Shown: positions 21,119 to 31,074 of the stretch, piece after piece
How the letters are laid out: the number at the start of each line of letters is the position of its first letter
How positions within the stretch are numbered: position 1 is the stretch's first letter
Origin: Perkinsus marinus ATCC 50983
Lineage: Eukaryota > Perkinsozoa > Perkinsida > Perkinsidae
Length of the DNA: 32,163 nt
Assembly (NCBI RefSeq): GCF_000006405.1
Contig: NW_003205331.1
Coordinates: 259,065-291,227, forward strand
Direction: 5' to 3'
Position numbers and translations under genes: made by a program
The notes under the pieces: generated by a model
What the model was told of the DNA's origin: nothing
Database searches by the model: none
What the model saw: the letters and a program-made list of their open reading frames with translations, nothing else

Positions 21119-22702
21119 TCATTCATCGTCCACCTGGCCAGTAGAATCCGTGAGCTCAGCGACGCCGAATGCCTCGGACATTTCCGAAAGCATATTGCTT
21201 CCTTTTAGAGTCCATTCGTGAACGACGCTGGCATTCACAGTAAGTTTCTTCATCCTGCAAGCAGCGAGAGACGGTACGTCGTTAATCTTTTCACGAGGCA
21301 ATTCACGTGAGCATAACAGTTGCTTACTTGCCCTCACACAACGAACAAGCCATCCTCTGTTGATGGAAAGTGAATTCCCCAGGGATGGAATCGACTTTGC
21401 CGCTATCTAAGTTGAGCAGTTTCCAATAGTTGTATCTGAACATATGAAACCTAGGCGAAACTGCTCGAGAGGTATCACTCATGCTTCAAAAGCAACAGGC
21501 CGTAGGTTCAAATCCCACAATATCCATACTTGTTTTTTCCAAAAGTGGCATCAGCCGTCCATAAGACTCCCTCCACTTTTCCTGTAGACTCATCCTTCAG
21601 CATCGTATGAATAAATCGATACCCCCACACCGGGCCATAATTAGGACCATAATAACGCTTAGAGTAACTAAGGAAAAATCATCAATCGCCGTAGAGTAGC
21701 CAACCAATATCATCGCTACAGCACATGGCAAACCATACGAACACTCCGACTCACCCGTGCATCAAAATGTGTTCACCGTTGATAACAACATCACCCCTGA
21801 GGAATGGCCGATGAATAACCTTCTCTCCCTGGCCTGGGACCTCCCACGGGTAGTGTAGACCCTCAGTGGAGAAATGCCTGATATAATACACTCCTCATCT
21901 TAGCTTCAAAAACTAACGAATAATATATAATAGATGCCGCCGCCCTACTATACTTGATAGATATCTTATTGATGGAAAACTGCCAACGACTGTCAAATAC
22001 AATTAAATACAATTTGACCCATGCTATGTTATTTTGTTAGGAGAGTGTATATGCGAAAATTTCAGCTCCATCTGATCTCTAGGTGTAAAGTGACATGAGC
22101 CGGACCATTGCGCGAGCGTATACAATATAGTGTACACATATACAATATACAGTATATACCTTTAGACTAGTAATATACACGATGAACTCCACGACGTTTT
22201 CTCACATGTGTATCATCTCAGTGTTGCCCTCATGTTGCAGCACCAACTCCCCGACACCTCTAGGATCATCAACATCATCATGGAGCACCAAGCTTCCGAT
22301 CAAACCCAACTCGATTCTTACCTACTCCAAGACAGTAGCCACCAGCAGGAAGGGTGGTAGTGAACCCACCTGGCCTGCAGACACTTCTTGAAGAGCGCTC
22401 AAGCTCCTACTCTGATAGTCAACCACAACCACTGATTCGCCTTCATCAGTGACATACCTACAACAAAAAATGAACAAAAAAACGCATCGCTCCGCTGCAG
22501 CTCACCAAAGCCAGATTCGTAGAGGGAGCGATTTAGCCGACCACATCCTAAAACTGAGATATTTAACTTTCGACTTCTCATCGGCCGCGAAAAAATGGAA
22601 TTGCCAATTGTCATGTTCAGTCAGGGGGAAAACCTTCGATTTCGTGCACTTGTTGGTCTCAATGATCGACAATGGGACCTGTAGAGATGCTATGAATGTC
22701 AT
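21119..22702 (-). CDS. Unrecognised conserved-looking protein, 7 exons, 301 aa
   Basis: Exons: 22506-22702, 22370-22457, 22206-22321, 21755-21877, 21530-21667, 21328-21435, 21119-21254; all introns GT-AG and the frame runs unbroken to TGA at 21119. There is no signal peptide or membrane helix. The sequence is rich in aromatic residues and short alternating strands (WQFHFFAADE, HGYSKRYYGP, WGYRFIHTML, LWTADATFGKNKYNYW), which suggests a beta-rich, lipocalin-like or AttH-like fold; this is only a guess. The C-terminal exon has CSLCEGKMKKL and an acidic end. Intron 3 (328 nt) is unusually long and contains the repeated motif ATACAATATA around 22120-22150 but no MITE copy. The smooth splicing makes a real gene likely even though the function is unknown. 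Confidence 0.7.
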
Positions 22703-22841
22703 CCTAGAAAATCCGCCCTAGGAACAATACTGATCAATGCGAGTCATTCTGGAGTTCTGAATCGCATAATAGCATAAAGTGCTGCACTAATATATAGACA
22801 AAACTAGAAGAGAGTGACAATAAGAGAAAAAAATTATTCCC

Positions 22842-24522
22842 TCATTTCGCACTCGTCCGCTTTTCGCGCGCCATCTCGTCCCTGCTTGAAACCAAGGCAT
22901 GTGACAAGTTCATTCTAATATTAATCGAACAATACCCAACTGGCCGCCAGTCTGAGTTCTATCCAACGGCCGCCCTTGCCCTATGCCGACCCACGATGCA
23001 GCAATTAACAACAACAGTGAACACCTCTGAGCGCGACTAACCTCGAGTATTCTCTCCTCCGCCAGAGCAGCTCGACCCTTTATCAAATTCCTCTCCATGA
23101 CTGTTGGCTTCCTCATAGTGATACTCACACCTGCGTACATACCACAACTCTCTCAACTTGCCTCTATTATTATAATTATCATCATGAACATCATCATCAC
23201 CTACCGCCAAGACGACCTCCTCTGAACAGCTCCGCCACTGCAGCGTAGAACTTAGAACGATTGCAATAATGCTCTTCTCCAATACTAGATATCTGTCGCT
23301 CCTTACTCGCCTCATAACTAAAATGTCGCTACCAGGAATCGAACCCGCGACCTCCTCCTACTCGTCCGATCTCTGCTGCGACCACGGCCGCCAGATGCTG
23401 GTCAAATCCCTGAACTCGATGTCCACAAAACCTGCCTCCAACAGGTCTCTCCTGTAACTAGCATGATGACCAATTCAGCAGATCTTGCTCTGCTCGCTAG
23501 TGTTGCAATATATGTTTGCTTTCTTTAGCTGATGAGCTCACAGGAGTTCATATACGTATTGGGAAAATATACACGATAAATGTACAGAAACTACCAACAA
23601 AAATTCTCCTCAATTTTCTCAGAGTGGTTGACCATGTGCAAATTTTACCCTACTTAACCACTACTATCTCACCTTTCCACATCGGAGACCTTGTGGGCTC
23701 CAACCATGTCCCGAAGGAGTTGCCCTTCCTTCATAGTGAAGGGCCCTTCCTTAATGAGATGAACCATGTCTTCTATCAATAACTAAGACCTGCGAGTCAA
23801 CAACACTCCCGATGGATGGCTCACCGATCCGCCAGGTTTCAGAGCCTCATACATGGCCTTCAAAACAGCTACACGATCAGGGATGTGGAGTATCACCAGC
23901 AGCGAGAACGCAGAGTCAAACCTGCGCGCATCGTTACACCTCATGACTTTCTCGCCAAAGGTCGCCGGATCGAATCCCAGCGCACTCACTTTTCTCTATT
24001 TTCCGAAGCATACATATCTTTTGCAGCATCACCACAAACAAGGTCGACCTTATTCGACAGACCCACCGCCTCCGTAATTTCCTTCCCCACTTCAATTAAC
24101 TCCTCCTGCACATCGTAGCCGACCACCGAGCATCCCGACTTATACGATATATATCTTCGAAAAATTCTACATTTTCTAGCGGAGCGAAGCAGACTTCACC
24201 TGGCAGGACCGCCAACACCACAGCCAACGTCAAGCACCTTCATACCAGGGCCGAGGCCCAGAGTGGCAATAACCTCATCACATGCAGCTAGGCCACGATA
24301 GTGGTACCTTTAACAGAATTTGACGGAAATGTGGTATTCAAACTACACCCATTCTCACTGGTCCAGATGGCCCAAGCTCTCGAGATCCGAAACCATAAGC
24401 TGTCTTTCCCCGCCGGCTTTGAACTCCCCCATCCAAGTCCTCAGCGCCTTAACCCTCCACGAGTACATCACACTCGGCAGAGTAGTGTCACCACTCGGCG
24501 AGGTCGACAACGACAATGCCAT
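22842..24522 (-). CDS. Class I SAM-dependent methyltransferase, 9 exons, about 356 aa
   Basis: Small-molecule methyltransferase of the broad UbiE/ERG6/phosphoethanolamine-type group. Exons: 24359-24522, 24200-24307, 23990-24154, 23825-23939, 23673-23782, 23362-23451, 23205-23317, 23042-23130, 22842-22958. Motif I VLDVGCGVGG (79-88) binds SAM; later marks are VVGYDVQEEL, the ILHIPDR post-II motif, LKPGGSLLIED, and LLEAGFVDIEFRDLT. The HIPDR plus LKPGG arrangement recalls phosphoethanolamine or dimethylglycine N-methyltransferases, but the substrate is not determined. An in-frame TGA lies upstream of the ATG at 24522. The last junction is uncertain: exon 8 also reads on without splicing to a different C-terminus. 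Exon 3 has two possible in-frame acceptors. Intron 5 (23452-23672) contains MITE copy F; other introns are 42-83 nt. Confidence 0.88.
23498..23656 (-). mobile_element. MITE-like repeat, copy F, in methyltransferase intron 5
   Basis: About 158 bp reversed relative to copies A-D: AGTGTTGCAATATATGTTTG at the left, the GGTTGACCATGTGCAAATTTT block at the right. In gene orientation it begins about 16 nt after the 5' splice site. The right terminus is worn. Confidence 0.65.
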
Positions 24523-25149
24523 GTTATCAACACTGCTAATTCTCTTCAGCTTAGGACATACAATTCAACCGACACCCTCACTGACGTTACCCGTGGCCAA
24601 CTTGAGAATTATATTTCTTACTGTTACCATCACATGTGCATGCGTGCTACCAGCTTTCCCCAATCAACCCGTGATCCTCCACTTTAACTGAACATCTATA
24701 CATAATCATTTAACTATCAACAGAGTAAGTCGACTAGCTGGTGTGGAGATGACCAAAGCCTTGCAAGGCTTCCCCTTCAAGTCTCGGTCACAGGTACCAG
24801 ATCACCAGCGGCTCACACCTCCCACAGGTTCACTACATAGAAATCTTCCATCAGAAAGCTCGGGACTATTGGAGCACCTACTCGCCCACATGAACCACTC
24901 CTGCTAGAGCTTACCCTAATCTCTAGCAAGACTCACCCCCAGCTGTGACACCGTCGCCCATTGCTACTAACGTATTGCTACCGCGTCCTGTTCATTTCGA
25001 TGCCTCGACAACCATTCAAGCTGAGGCACTCAATAATCGATTACCACATCAATGCTTGTATCCCCCATCACCACGACAAACCCACGTGCCCTATCTGCTG
25101 CTACAAACCTCAATCTACTCCAGTGAGCAGCTACACCCACGCCCCTATA
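24523..25149. other. Intergenic region without a recognised gene
   Basis: A minus-strand frame around 25000-25110 (FVVVMGDTSIDVVIDY) could be a 3' exon of the small gene at 25.4-25.7 kb, but the splice path is not clear. Nothing else was recognised. Confidence 0.4.
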
Positions 25150-25275
25150 CAGTGTAGTAGAATATTCTCAACTACACGTATAAGTGACAATGAGAAAATT
25201 CTGCACACTTATATAATCAATGGAGAAACTCCCGAGCTCGCTGAGCAGAGCAAACACCCCCTACCCCCGGCATTG
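25150..25275 (+). mobile_element. MITE-like repeat, copy I, short or degenerate
   Basis: About 126 bp starting CAGTGTAGTAGAATATTCTC and ending near CCGGCATTG, with the family block GAAACTCCCGAGCTCGCTGAG in the middle. The left half of the normal unit is shortened. Confidence 0.5.
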
Positions 25276-25299
25276 TCACAACACAAGCATCAGCAGCAC

Positions 25300-25739
25300 T
25301 CGTCAATAGTCCATCGGAGACAAGTCGCTCTCCACCCAAGTAGCGCCATGCACGGCCGCTGCTGGGCTGCCACTACTAGGACTTCCAAGCCTCCGTGCTT
25401 TCATAGCAGCCGTGCGCCGACGCGTTGATATCACCGGGCCTGACATATAATGCATCTCTCACAATGATAAAACCGTGCCGCTCACATTCATCTCCTTCCC
25501 CTTCGCGAAACACTTTTGGTGGTGACCAATACACATCACATGAATTCAAAGGCATCCCACTTCCTCGCGCCACCTGATAAATTCTTCACCGTCACGGGCC
25601 ACGAGATTATTTCCTCACCATCTGAAGTGCCTCGATAGTCGGCGTATCACAGCTGACCCTCCTCTCTAACTTGGCTGGTGTCAAGACCGGCAGCCCGTCT
25701 CCAACCGAAGCACGTGGCCGCAACCTGAACTCGTTCCAT
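25300..25739 (-). CDS. Unrecognised small gene, partly resolved
   Basis: ATG at 25739; exons 25658-25739, 25574-25621 and 25383-25512 join in frame through GT-AG introns of 36 and 61 nt to give about 87 residues including ISWPVTVKNLSVFREGEGD and HGFIIVRDALYVRPGDI. The 3' part is unclear: the next acceptor is either only 21-24 nt away, or about 53 nt away and then soon stops. No domain was recognised. The product would be soluble without a signal peptide. Coordinates of the 3' end are approximate. Confidence 0.4.
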
Positions 25740-25799
25740 CACCACTAAGAGACGTATTTTTTTCATAGGAAAAAAGTTCGGAAAATTTACCTTTTCATT

Positions 25800-26060
25800 C
25801 TAACTAACTAGTGCCTGAGGCCTAAACTTCAGCAAGGCTTACATATAGCGATGAGCTTCCGTATACCAGAATTTCACCCTAGTGAAAAACAAATTTCACG
25901 ACTACTGCATATCACCGCGAATATCGCGTTTTTCACCGAGTTTTACGCTACTTCACGTAAAACAAGTGAAACTCCACTGAAGCGGAACGGTTACATTCAA
26001 AGAAACTTTTATGGCGAAAAAAAGATTTTTTCACTCGGGAGAATGACGAAAAAGTTTTAC
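25800..26060. other. A+T-rich block with many TTCAC/GTGAA inverted motifs
   Basis: TTCAC and GTGAA recur at short intervals in both orientations, including GTTTTACG/CGTAAAAC arms around an 8-nt centre near 25939-25962. No protein frame fits. It may be another degraded repeat next to MITE copy D. Confidence 0.4.
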
Positions 26061-26152
26061 AGAAATTTTGTTCAGAAAAAAAATCTTGTAATTTTGCGTG
26101 GTCATATTCTGGACCGTTACTCATATATAACAGCAACGGAGAAAAGAATCAT

Positions 26153-26331
26153 CAGTCTGGGGGAAAAATATGGCCAAGGTCAACTACATGTGTTGGTGAC
26201 ACTATGAAAACCTTGAGGAAATTTAGCGAAATTCTTGTCCATCTCTCTACACTTCTACCCTAGTTCGCATATAAACTCCTATACTAAGTGAGCTCAGCTG
26301 AGGAAAGCGAACATATATTTCCGCAGCACTG
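26153..26331 (+). mobile_element. MITE-like repeat, copy D, at the 3' end of the MYST gene
   Basis: 179 bp, from CAGTCTGGGGGAAAAATATGG to ATATTTCCGCAGCACTG, close to the family consensus throughout (CTACATGTGTTGGTGACACT, TTCGCATATAAACTC, GAGCTCAGCTGAGGAAAGCG). It is antisense to the MYST gene and begins right where the recognisable MYST coding sequence ends. Confidence 0.8.
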
Positions 26332-28496
26332 CTCATCGCCAACCCACTTATTCTGCGATGGCAACAACCCAGCCTCAGTGAGGGTACTCCAAATGTCACT
26401 TGGGATCACACTAGTGCCATGCGCTATACTCGCAATGTTCACCGTGCATCCCACTGAACTCCGACTCGCCTCCTCCTCACTGAAGCAACAATACCAATCA
26501 CAGTATCACCGTCACAGGCGCTGCTCACCGTGTTCGCTGCAAGAAGTCTATAATCCTACGAGCCCACACTGCATGAAGAAGTATATGCCCGCTGGGAGAA
26601 AATGGCCTCTCCGCACTGCCGTGTCTGTGGAGGGAAAAGACCATACGCCCATATGGTGAACCATCAGAGATCATCAGAGCCATATTTCCAATGCTATTTT
26701 CCATACCATCAATCGTGGAATACTTCGCTCCGCTGTCCTCGAGACACGACGATGCCAGCATGAAATCTACCAACTCTCACGTGTTGAGTCGACAAGCTCT
26801 CCCGATTGGCTCTTTCCCCACGCCAAATCGATCACAATGGCGCGCGCTTTTTCCTCCACCATCCGACATAGTACTCACCTGTTTTCGCGATTGCTAAGCT
26901 CGAAGGCCAGGTTGACGAGGAACTTGCCATAGCCATGACGTTGAAACGTCGGCAACACCATGATACACGAAAGGATATGCGAAAACTGCTTGTCGACTTT
27001 TTCCTTCGAGAAGTATCCTACAAAGTGCGGCGGCCTCGTCGAGACCGGCATGGACGTCGGCGATGGGGGAATCTGATAAACGAGCATGATCATCACAGTG
27101 TCACCATCACCACCACAGTCGTCACCTCTTCTGGATGGTCCCACTCTACCAGGATGTAGAACCAGAAGGACTTCACCAAATCCCGCCGATTACTTTGGTG
27201 TTCGGAAAGGCTCTTACCCTGAAAACCAGGCCTATACTTAGTAAAAACCAGGCCTATACTCAGTAAAAACCAGGCCTATACTCAGTGAAAACCAACAGTA
27301 AATGTACTCACACTGTGAGGACATTCACATGGCAAACTGATTGAAGAATGTGTTCCTAGCCATACGTGGAAAATTCAAAATGAGTTCCCCCCAGGAACAT
27401 TATAGGTTCCTGGGTGATTCTCTGCGGAGTAACATAAATAAAAATATGAAATATAATTCCTTGAGAAGGCTATGCATTGTTATGATTTACCTCGAGGAAG
27501 AGCTTCGTGAACAGGACCAGATTCTCACAGTACTCCGGATGCGCCTGCCCATCTACTTCCACCACGCCCAACACTTTCTCATCCAACACTTTTCGCCATA
27601 TAAGAGCCCCTATAACAGAGTGTCACCACTGGTGTCACCCCACAATCACGCCTACCAGGTGGGTTAATTTCGCAACAGGTGACCATATGAGAATACCTAA
27701 ATGAAGGTCAACCACAGGGAAGCTGATCCCCAACAAATATTCTCACATTTCCATCTCATCAGCAAAGGGCCGGAAACAACGATCGCATATGTCCAACTGT
27801 GTGACAGGATCGCTCCGCGTGTCACCAGCCCGTAAACGCAGTCGATCGACGATCTCGGCAGGGTAGGGAGAGAAAAACCTAAGGTTAGGAGGAATAATAT
27901 GCTCATGGTGACATGTGTTGGTGACAATATGGAAATTTTTATATTATATTATTTATATTCTTTTTCATTATTTGTTATTTTATGTATTATTTTTATCTTG
28001 AAAAAATTCTGAGAAAATTTCGGGAAAATTTTGTCACTTTATGTATCCTACTATTCTAAGTCATATCATGCGACTCGTATGTAAACTTCTGAATATTTAG
28101 TGCGCAAACTCTTGAACTCAGCTAAGGAAAGCGAACATATACTGCTCCAACACTGCTTACAATTGAGACTAGTTGATCCCGATCCTTCCCCTCAACACCG
28201 ACAGATGCAACAGCCCTACAACTCACCACGTATACAGTGGACGGTCTCGTCCGATCTTCACAAAGCGAATGTTCTTCACTCGTGCTTTTGCTTTTTCCAA
28301 GTTGATTCGATGACTAGCAATGTAATATTGCTCGTTATGTTTTCGTCCATACCTGAGCAGTGACACCTTTCCCGAGGCATACACAGCCTCCCTACACCTA
28401 CTGCAGCTCCCAGTACTTCTCATCAATGCCAGGCGGATCTGTAGGCCCTCTACTGTGCTGTCGCGGTGTGTTGGGGGTCGTACCCGTATGCGACAT
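26284..28496 (-). CDS. MYST-family histone acetyltransferase, 9 exons, about 356 aa
   Basis: Nuclear lysine acetyltransferase of the Esa1/Tip60 type. Exons: 28402-28496, 28227-28352, 27747-27878, 27656-27696, 27491-27609, 27126-27218, 26879-27072, 26529-26624, 26284-26458. A C2HC zinc finger uses Cys105, Cys108, His121 and Cys125. The catalytic domain shows FFSPYP, EVDG, HFVGYFSKEK, catalytic Cys238 in LSCIMVLP, the acetyl-CoA loop QRHGYG (246-251), and Glu272 in GSAERPFSPSG where the Esa1 catalytic glutamate is expected. The N-terminus is short and I see no clear chromo-barrel domain, although YYIASHRINL sits where its end would be. Exon 9 is the least certain: two in-frame acceptors exist, and after WVGDEQ the frame runs into MITE copy D, which supplies the stop. 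Introns 2 (348 nt), 5 (272 nt) and 7 (254 nt) are long; intron 2 holds MITE copy H and intron 5 a 22-bp tandem repeat. Confidence 0.9.
27222..27300 (-). repeat. 22-bp tandem repeat beside a MYST-gene 3' splice site
   Basis: Three full copies plus a partial fourth of AAAACCAGGCCTATACTCAGT with a period of 22. Read on the gene strand each unit is a pyrimidine run followed by AG, and the last unit ends in the acceptor used for exon 6 (TTTTCAG just before 27218). Confidence 0.88.
27886..28155 (+). mobile_element. MITE-like repeat, copy H, in MYST intron 2
   Basis: About 270 bp; left block AATATGCTCATGGTGACATG and GGTGACAATATGGAAA, right block CTCAGCTAAGGAAAGCGAAC ending CCAACACTG. The excess over the usual 180 bp is an AT-rich insertion around 27940-28000. 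Confidence 0.7.
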
Positions 28497-28532
28497 ACCA
28501 CTATCCATATCTAATCACAACCAGAGTAGTAA

Positions 28533-28663
28533 CAATGTGAAGCTGTATGCATATGGTCAACCACACATGTTGATTCCTGTTGGTTTTTTTGCATTTTCAC
28601 AATATAATGCGGAAACTCCTGAACTCAGCTAAAGAAACCAAACACATATTCCGACATTCAGTG
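28533..28663 (+). mobile_element. MITE-like repeat, copy G, upstream of the MYST gene
   Basis: About 130 bp with GCATATGGTCAACCACACATG at the left and GAACTCAGCTAAAGAAACC then ATTCCGACATTCAGTG at the right; the middle is shortened. It starts about 40 bp from the MYST start codon, and its right end meets the 3' end of the next minus-strand gene. Confidence 0.6.
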
Positions 28664-28759
28664 ACAAAGTCTCCATCCTAACAATCTAGCGCTCAGGTCG
28701 CGATGAAATTCCGAATACGAGGAATAAAAGAAAGCACGCATGAGAAGGTCCACACTCAC

Positions 28760-30435
28760 CAGCAGTCGAGACGGAGTCATTGAGAGGAGTCCTTGCCATC
28801 CCATTGCTGTGCCCTCCGTCATCATCAGGAATCCTATAGTTGGCCACCTCCTCGGTAGTCAAGGCAACAACATCTGCATCTTCATACCTAATACGATTGA
28901 TATCAGTTCATATATAAACAATAATCCCTGAAATTCCTGCAAGTCCTGAGAGGCTCATGTCCTCGTGAAAAAACTCTCAAAACTCTGTCGTTCTCCGTCG
29001 GATTCCCCACCATGACAGTTCATCAATTTCAATCGCTTCACGAAGACGCTACCACATGCATCCTTTGAAGAAGGGGCCAAAATTGAAAATAGAGTCGGAA
29101 CACCCAAGCCTACCAGTCGGAAAAATGCATGCCTTTGTCGTATAGAAAGACGTAGTATAAAAATTTTATTCCGTTGGAGGTGAAATCTTCCTCTGGCACT
29201 TTAATCACGTCAATCACTTCACCCAGCAGTCTTTCCGATTCAAAATTCTGCAGCGTTTCTGACAGTAGAAAGACCTGAATATGGGAGCAGGTAACCAGCA
29301 GGTAACCACGACCGAATGAGAGAAGACAAACGCCACCTTGGAGCTGTCGAGCCAGACTAATTGTCCGACGAAAAGTGCCCCCTCAAACGTTCGGGAGAGG
29401 GAATTGCGGGTCTGCGGGGTATCGGGCAATATCTAAAACAATTTCAACTCAAAGGGGAGATAAAAAAAACCACACTTACTTTCCCTCGACCAGGCGTGGT
29501 AGTACTAGTGGCCTGGTCCCTCTTAGGTACCGACTCTTCCTCTTTCTTTATTCTTGGAGCCAATACTCCCATGGGAGTGTTTTCCGACTTCTTACCCAGA
29601 GCGATGATGTCGGAGACCGGCACGGTCATGTAAACAACTACGTTTACAAACAAATAGTACGGATGAAGTTGTCCCTCCCACAGATTTCAAATTCGACCAC
29701 AGAACTCAAAATAGGTGATGAATTCATCAGAGGAAATGGGAACATAACCGTTCATGGCAATACAACTGTTGATGAAATATCAACAGGAACGGCATCAACT
29801 TGATGCGAATATCCACACTACAGCGAATCCTATCGGCCAAGGCACCCATAGGCCACCGTTCCCCTCTCCCCCTTTTTTAAATCCAAAAAAAGGTCAATAC
29901 TGTCGATACTCAGGTTATGGAAGACGGCATTGGCGAACTGAGTAGATCTGAAAATGTGACAGAACGATTAAGCTGTACCAAACACGAAGATTTTACCAAC
30001 TCCTCTGCGACCAATAAGCGGTCATCGTTGTCAGTCCCGGAGCCATCGGTGAAATATGTAGGCTTCCGCCGAGTTATCCAAATGGTGTCGTCGATATCAT
30101 TTCGATCACCTCCGATTAGATAGCGAGTATCTGATAGGCACGAAGACGTGCTCCGCTGGAAAGAATCCCTGAGGCATGAACACGAAGGCCAAAAGACATG
30201 AGAAAGACACCGACAGGAGAACGATGAGCCGTGGCGAGTCTGAATGCCAGACCTCTATATATCTGATTCTGGACGTGAAAAACCCAGAATCTTCCGCAGT
30301 TGCATGGCGCTGGACTGCGGTCCCGCCTCTGGCGGAGATCGGTATACATGCGCTAGCAGCTACGTAATCACTGCAAAGAAAAAAGCAAACACACGTACCG
30401 TAAATCAACGCTATGAAACCTCCTAGTCGACTCAC
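28760..30435 (-). CDS. Unrecognised membrane-associated gene, tandem paralogue 1 (partial model)
   Basis: Good exons on the minus strand but no full model. Clear ones are 29337-29432 (frame 0 to 0, contains EGALFVGQLVWLD), 29114-29274 (starts VFLLSETLQNFESERLLGEV) and 28760-28887 (starts YEDADVVALTTEEVANYR). Further upstream are DGSGTDNDDRLLVAEEL followed by FANAVFHNLSIDSIDLFL near 29.9-30.0 kb, a hydrophobic stretch YLFVNVVVYMTVPVSDIIAL near 29.6 kb, and a membrane helix LIVLLSVSFSCLLAFVFM near 30.2 kb. No known family was recognised. The short exon that follows 28760 would run into MITE copy G. Related exons recur at 31.0-31.9 kb, so this belongs to a local gene family. Confidence 0.5.
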
Positions 30436-31074
30436 CTATCAAAGGCTCTGGAGGCATCTTCCCGGTCTACTCGGGATTGTTGAATGATAAGACTCTGAAT
30501 CTTGAGTCGCTATTCTCCGTAGAGGTGGATTGCATTCAGGACGAGGTAATTTTACAGCCGAATCGTATCAAACTCAGTGCACGTCATGGTGTACATTGTC
30601 AACCAGAACTATCTGGGAAAATTGATGTATTAAATACTGGCGGCACCTTCGAACGAAAAAAAAGGTATAACCCACCTTAATGGCAGTGGAGGCGATCCTG
30701 TGTGAAGATCCCACACGAGCAGAAGACCAACACCTGAACAAGGTTATCGGATACTCATACCAAGATGAAAGCGATATGGTTCGTACGTAGCAGAGAGAAA
30801 TATTTTTGGCATGCACTTAAGGACGTGGTCAACCTCAGGTTGTCAAAATGCCGACCATCACGAGAGAGGCAACTGAGTCAGTTGAACTGACAAAGGAATC
30901 ACAGTCTGAAGATACAATGTGCTCTCACAGGAGTTGTGGCGCCAGTGAATGAGATTGAGGATCACCGATAAGGTATATATGATACCAATACTATCCTCTC
31001 AACGTGAATCACCCTGCCTTCAGCCACGGCTCGGAAGCCGACGCTTCGGATCCATCATAGGGAGGCAACGCAAA

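Noticed and set aside
21436-21529. Possible degenerate tRNA-Leu(CAA) on the plus strand
   Set aside because: The T-loop GGTTCAAATCC is suggestive but the acceptor and anticodon stems fail; the stretch is an intron of the 301-residue gene. A tRNA relic is possible but not supportable.
23318-23361. tRNA-like T-arm GGTTCGATTCC on the minus strand
   Set aside because: It lies in a 44-nt methyltransferase intron with clean splice sites, and no acceptor or anticodon stem can be folded around it.
23940-23989. tRNA-like GGATCGAATCCC on the plus strand
   Set aside because: The segment is exactly a 49-nt intron of the methyltransferase; stems do not pair as a tRNA.
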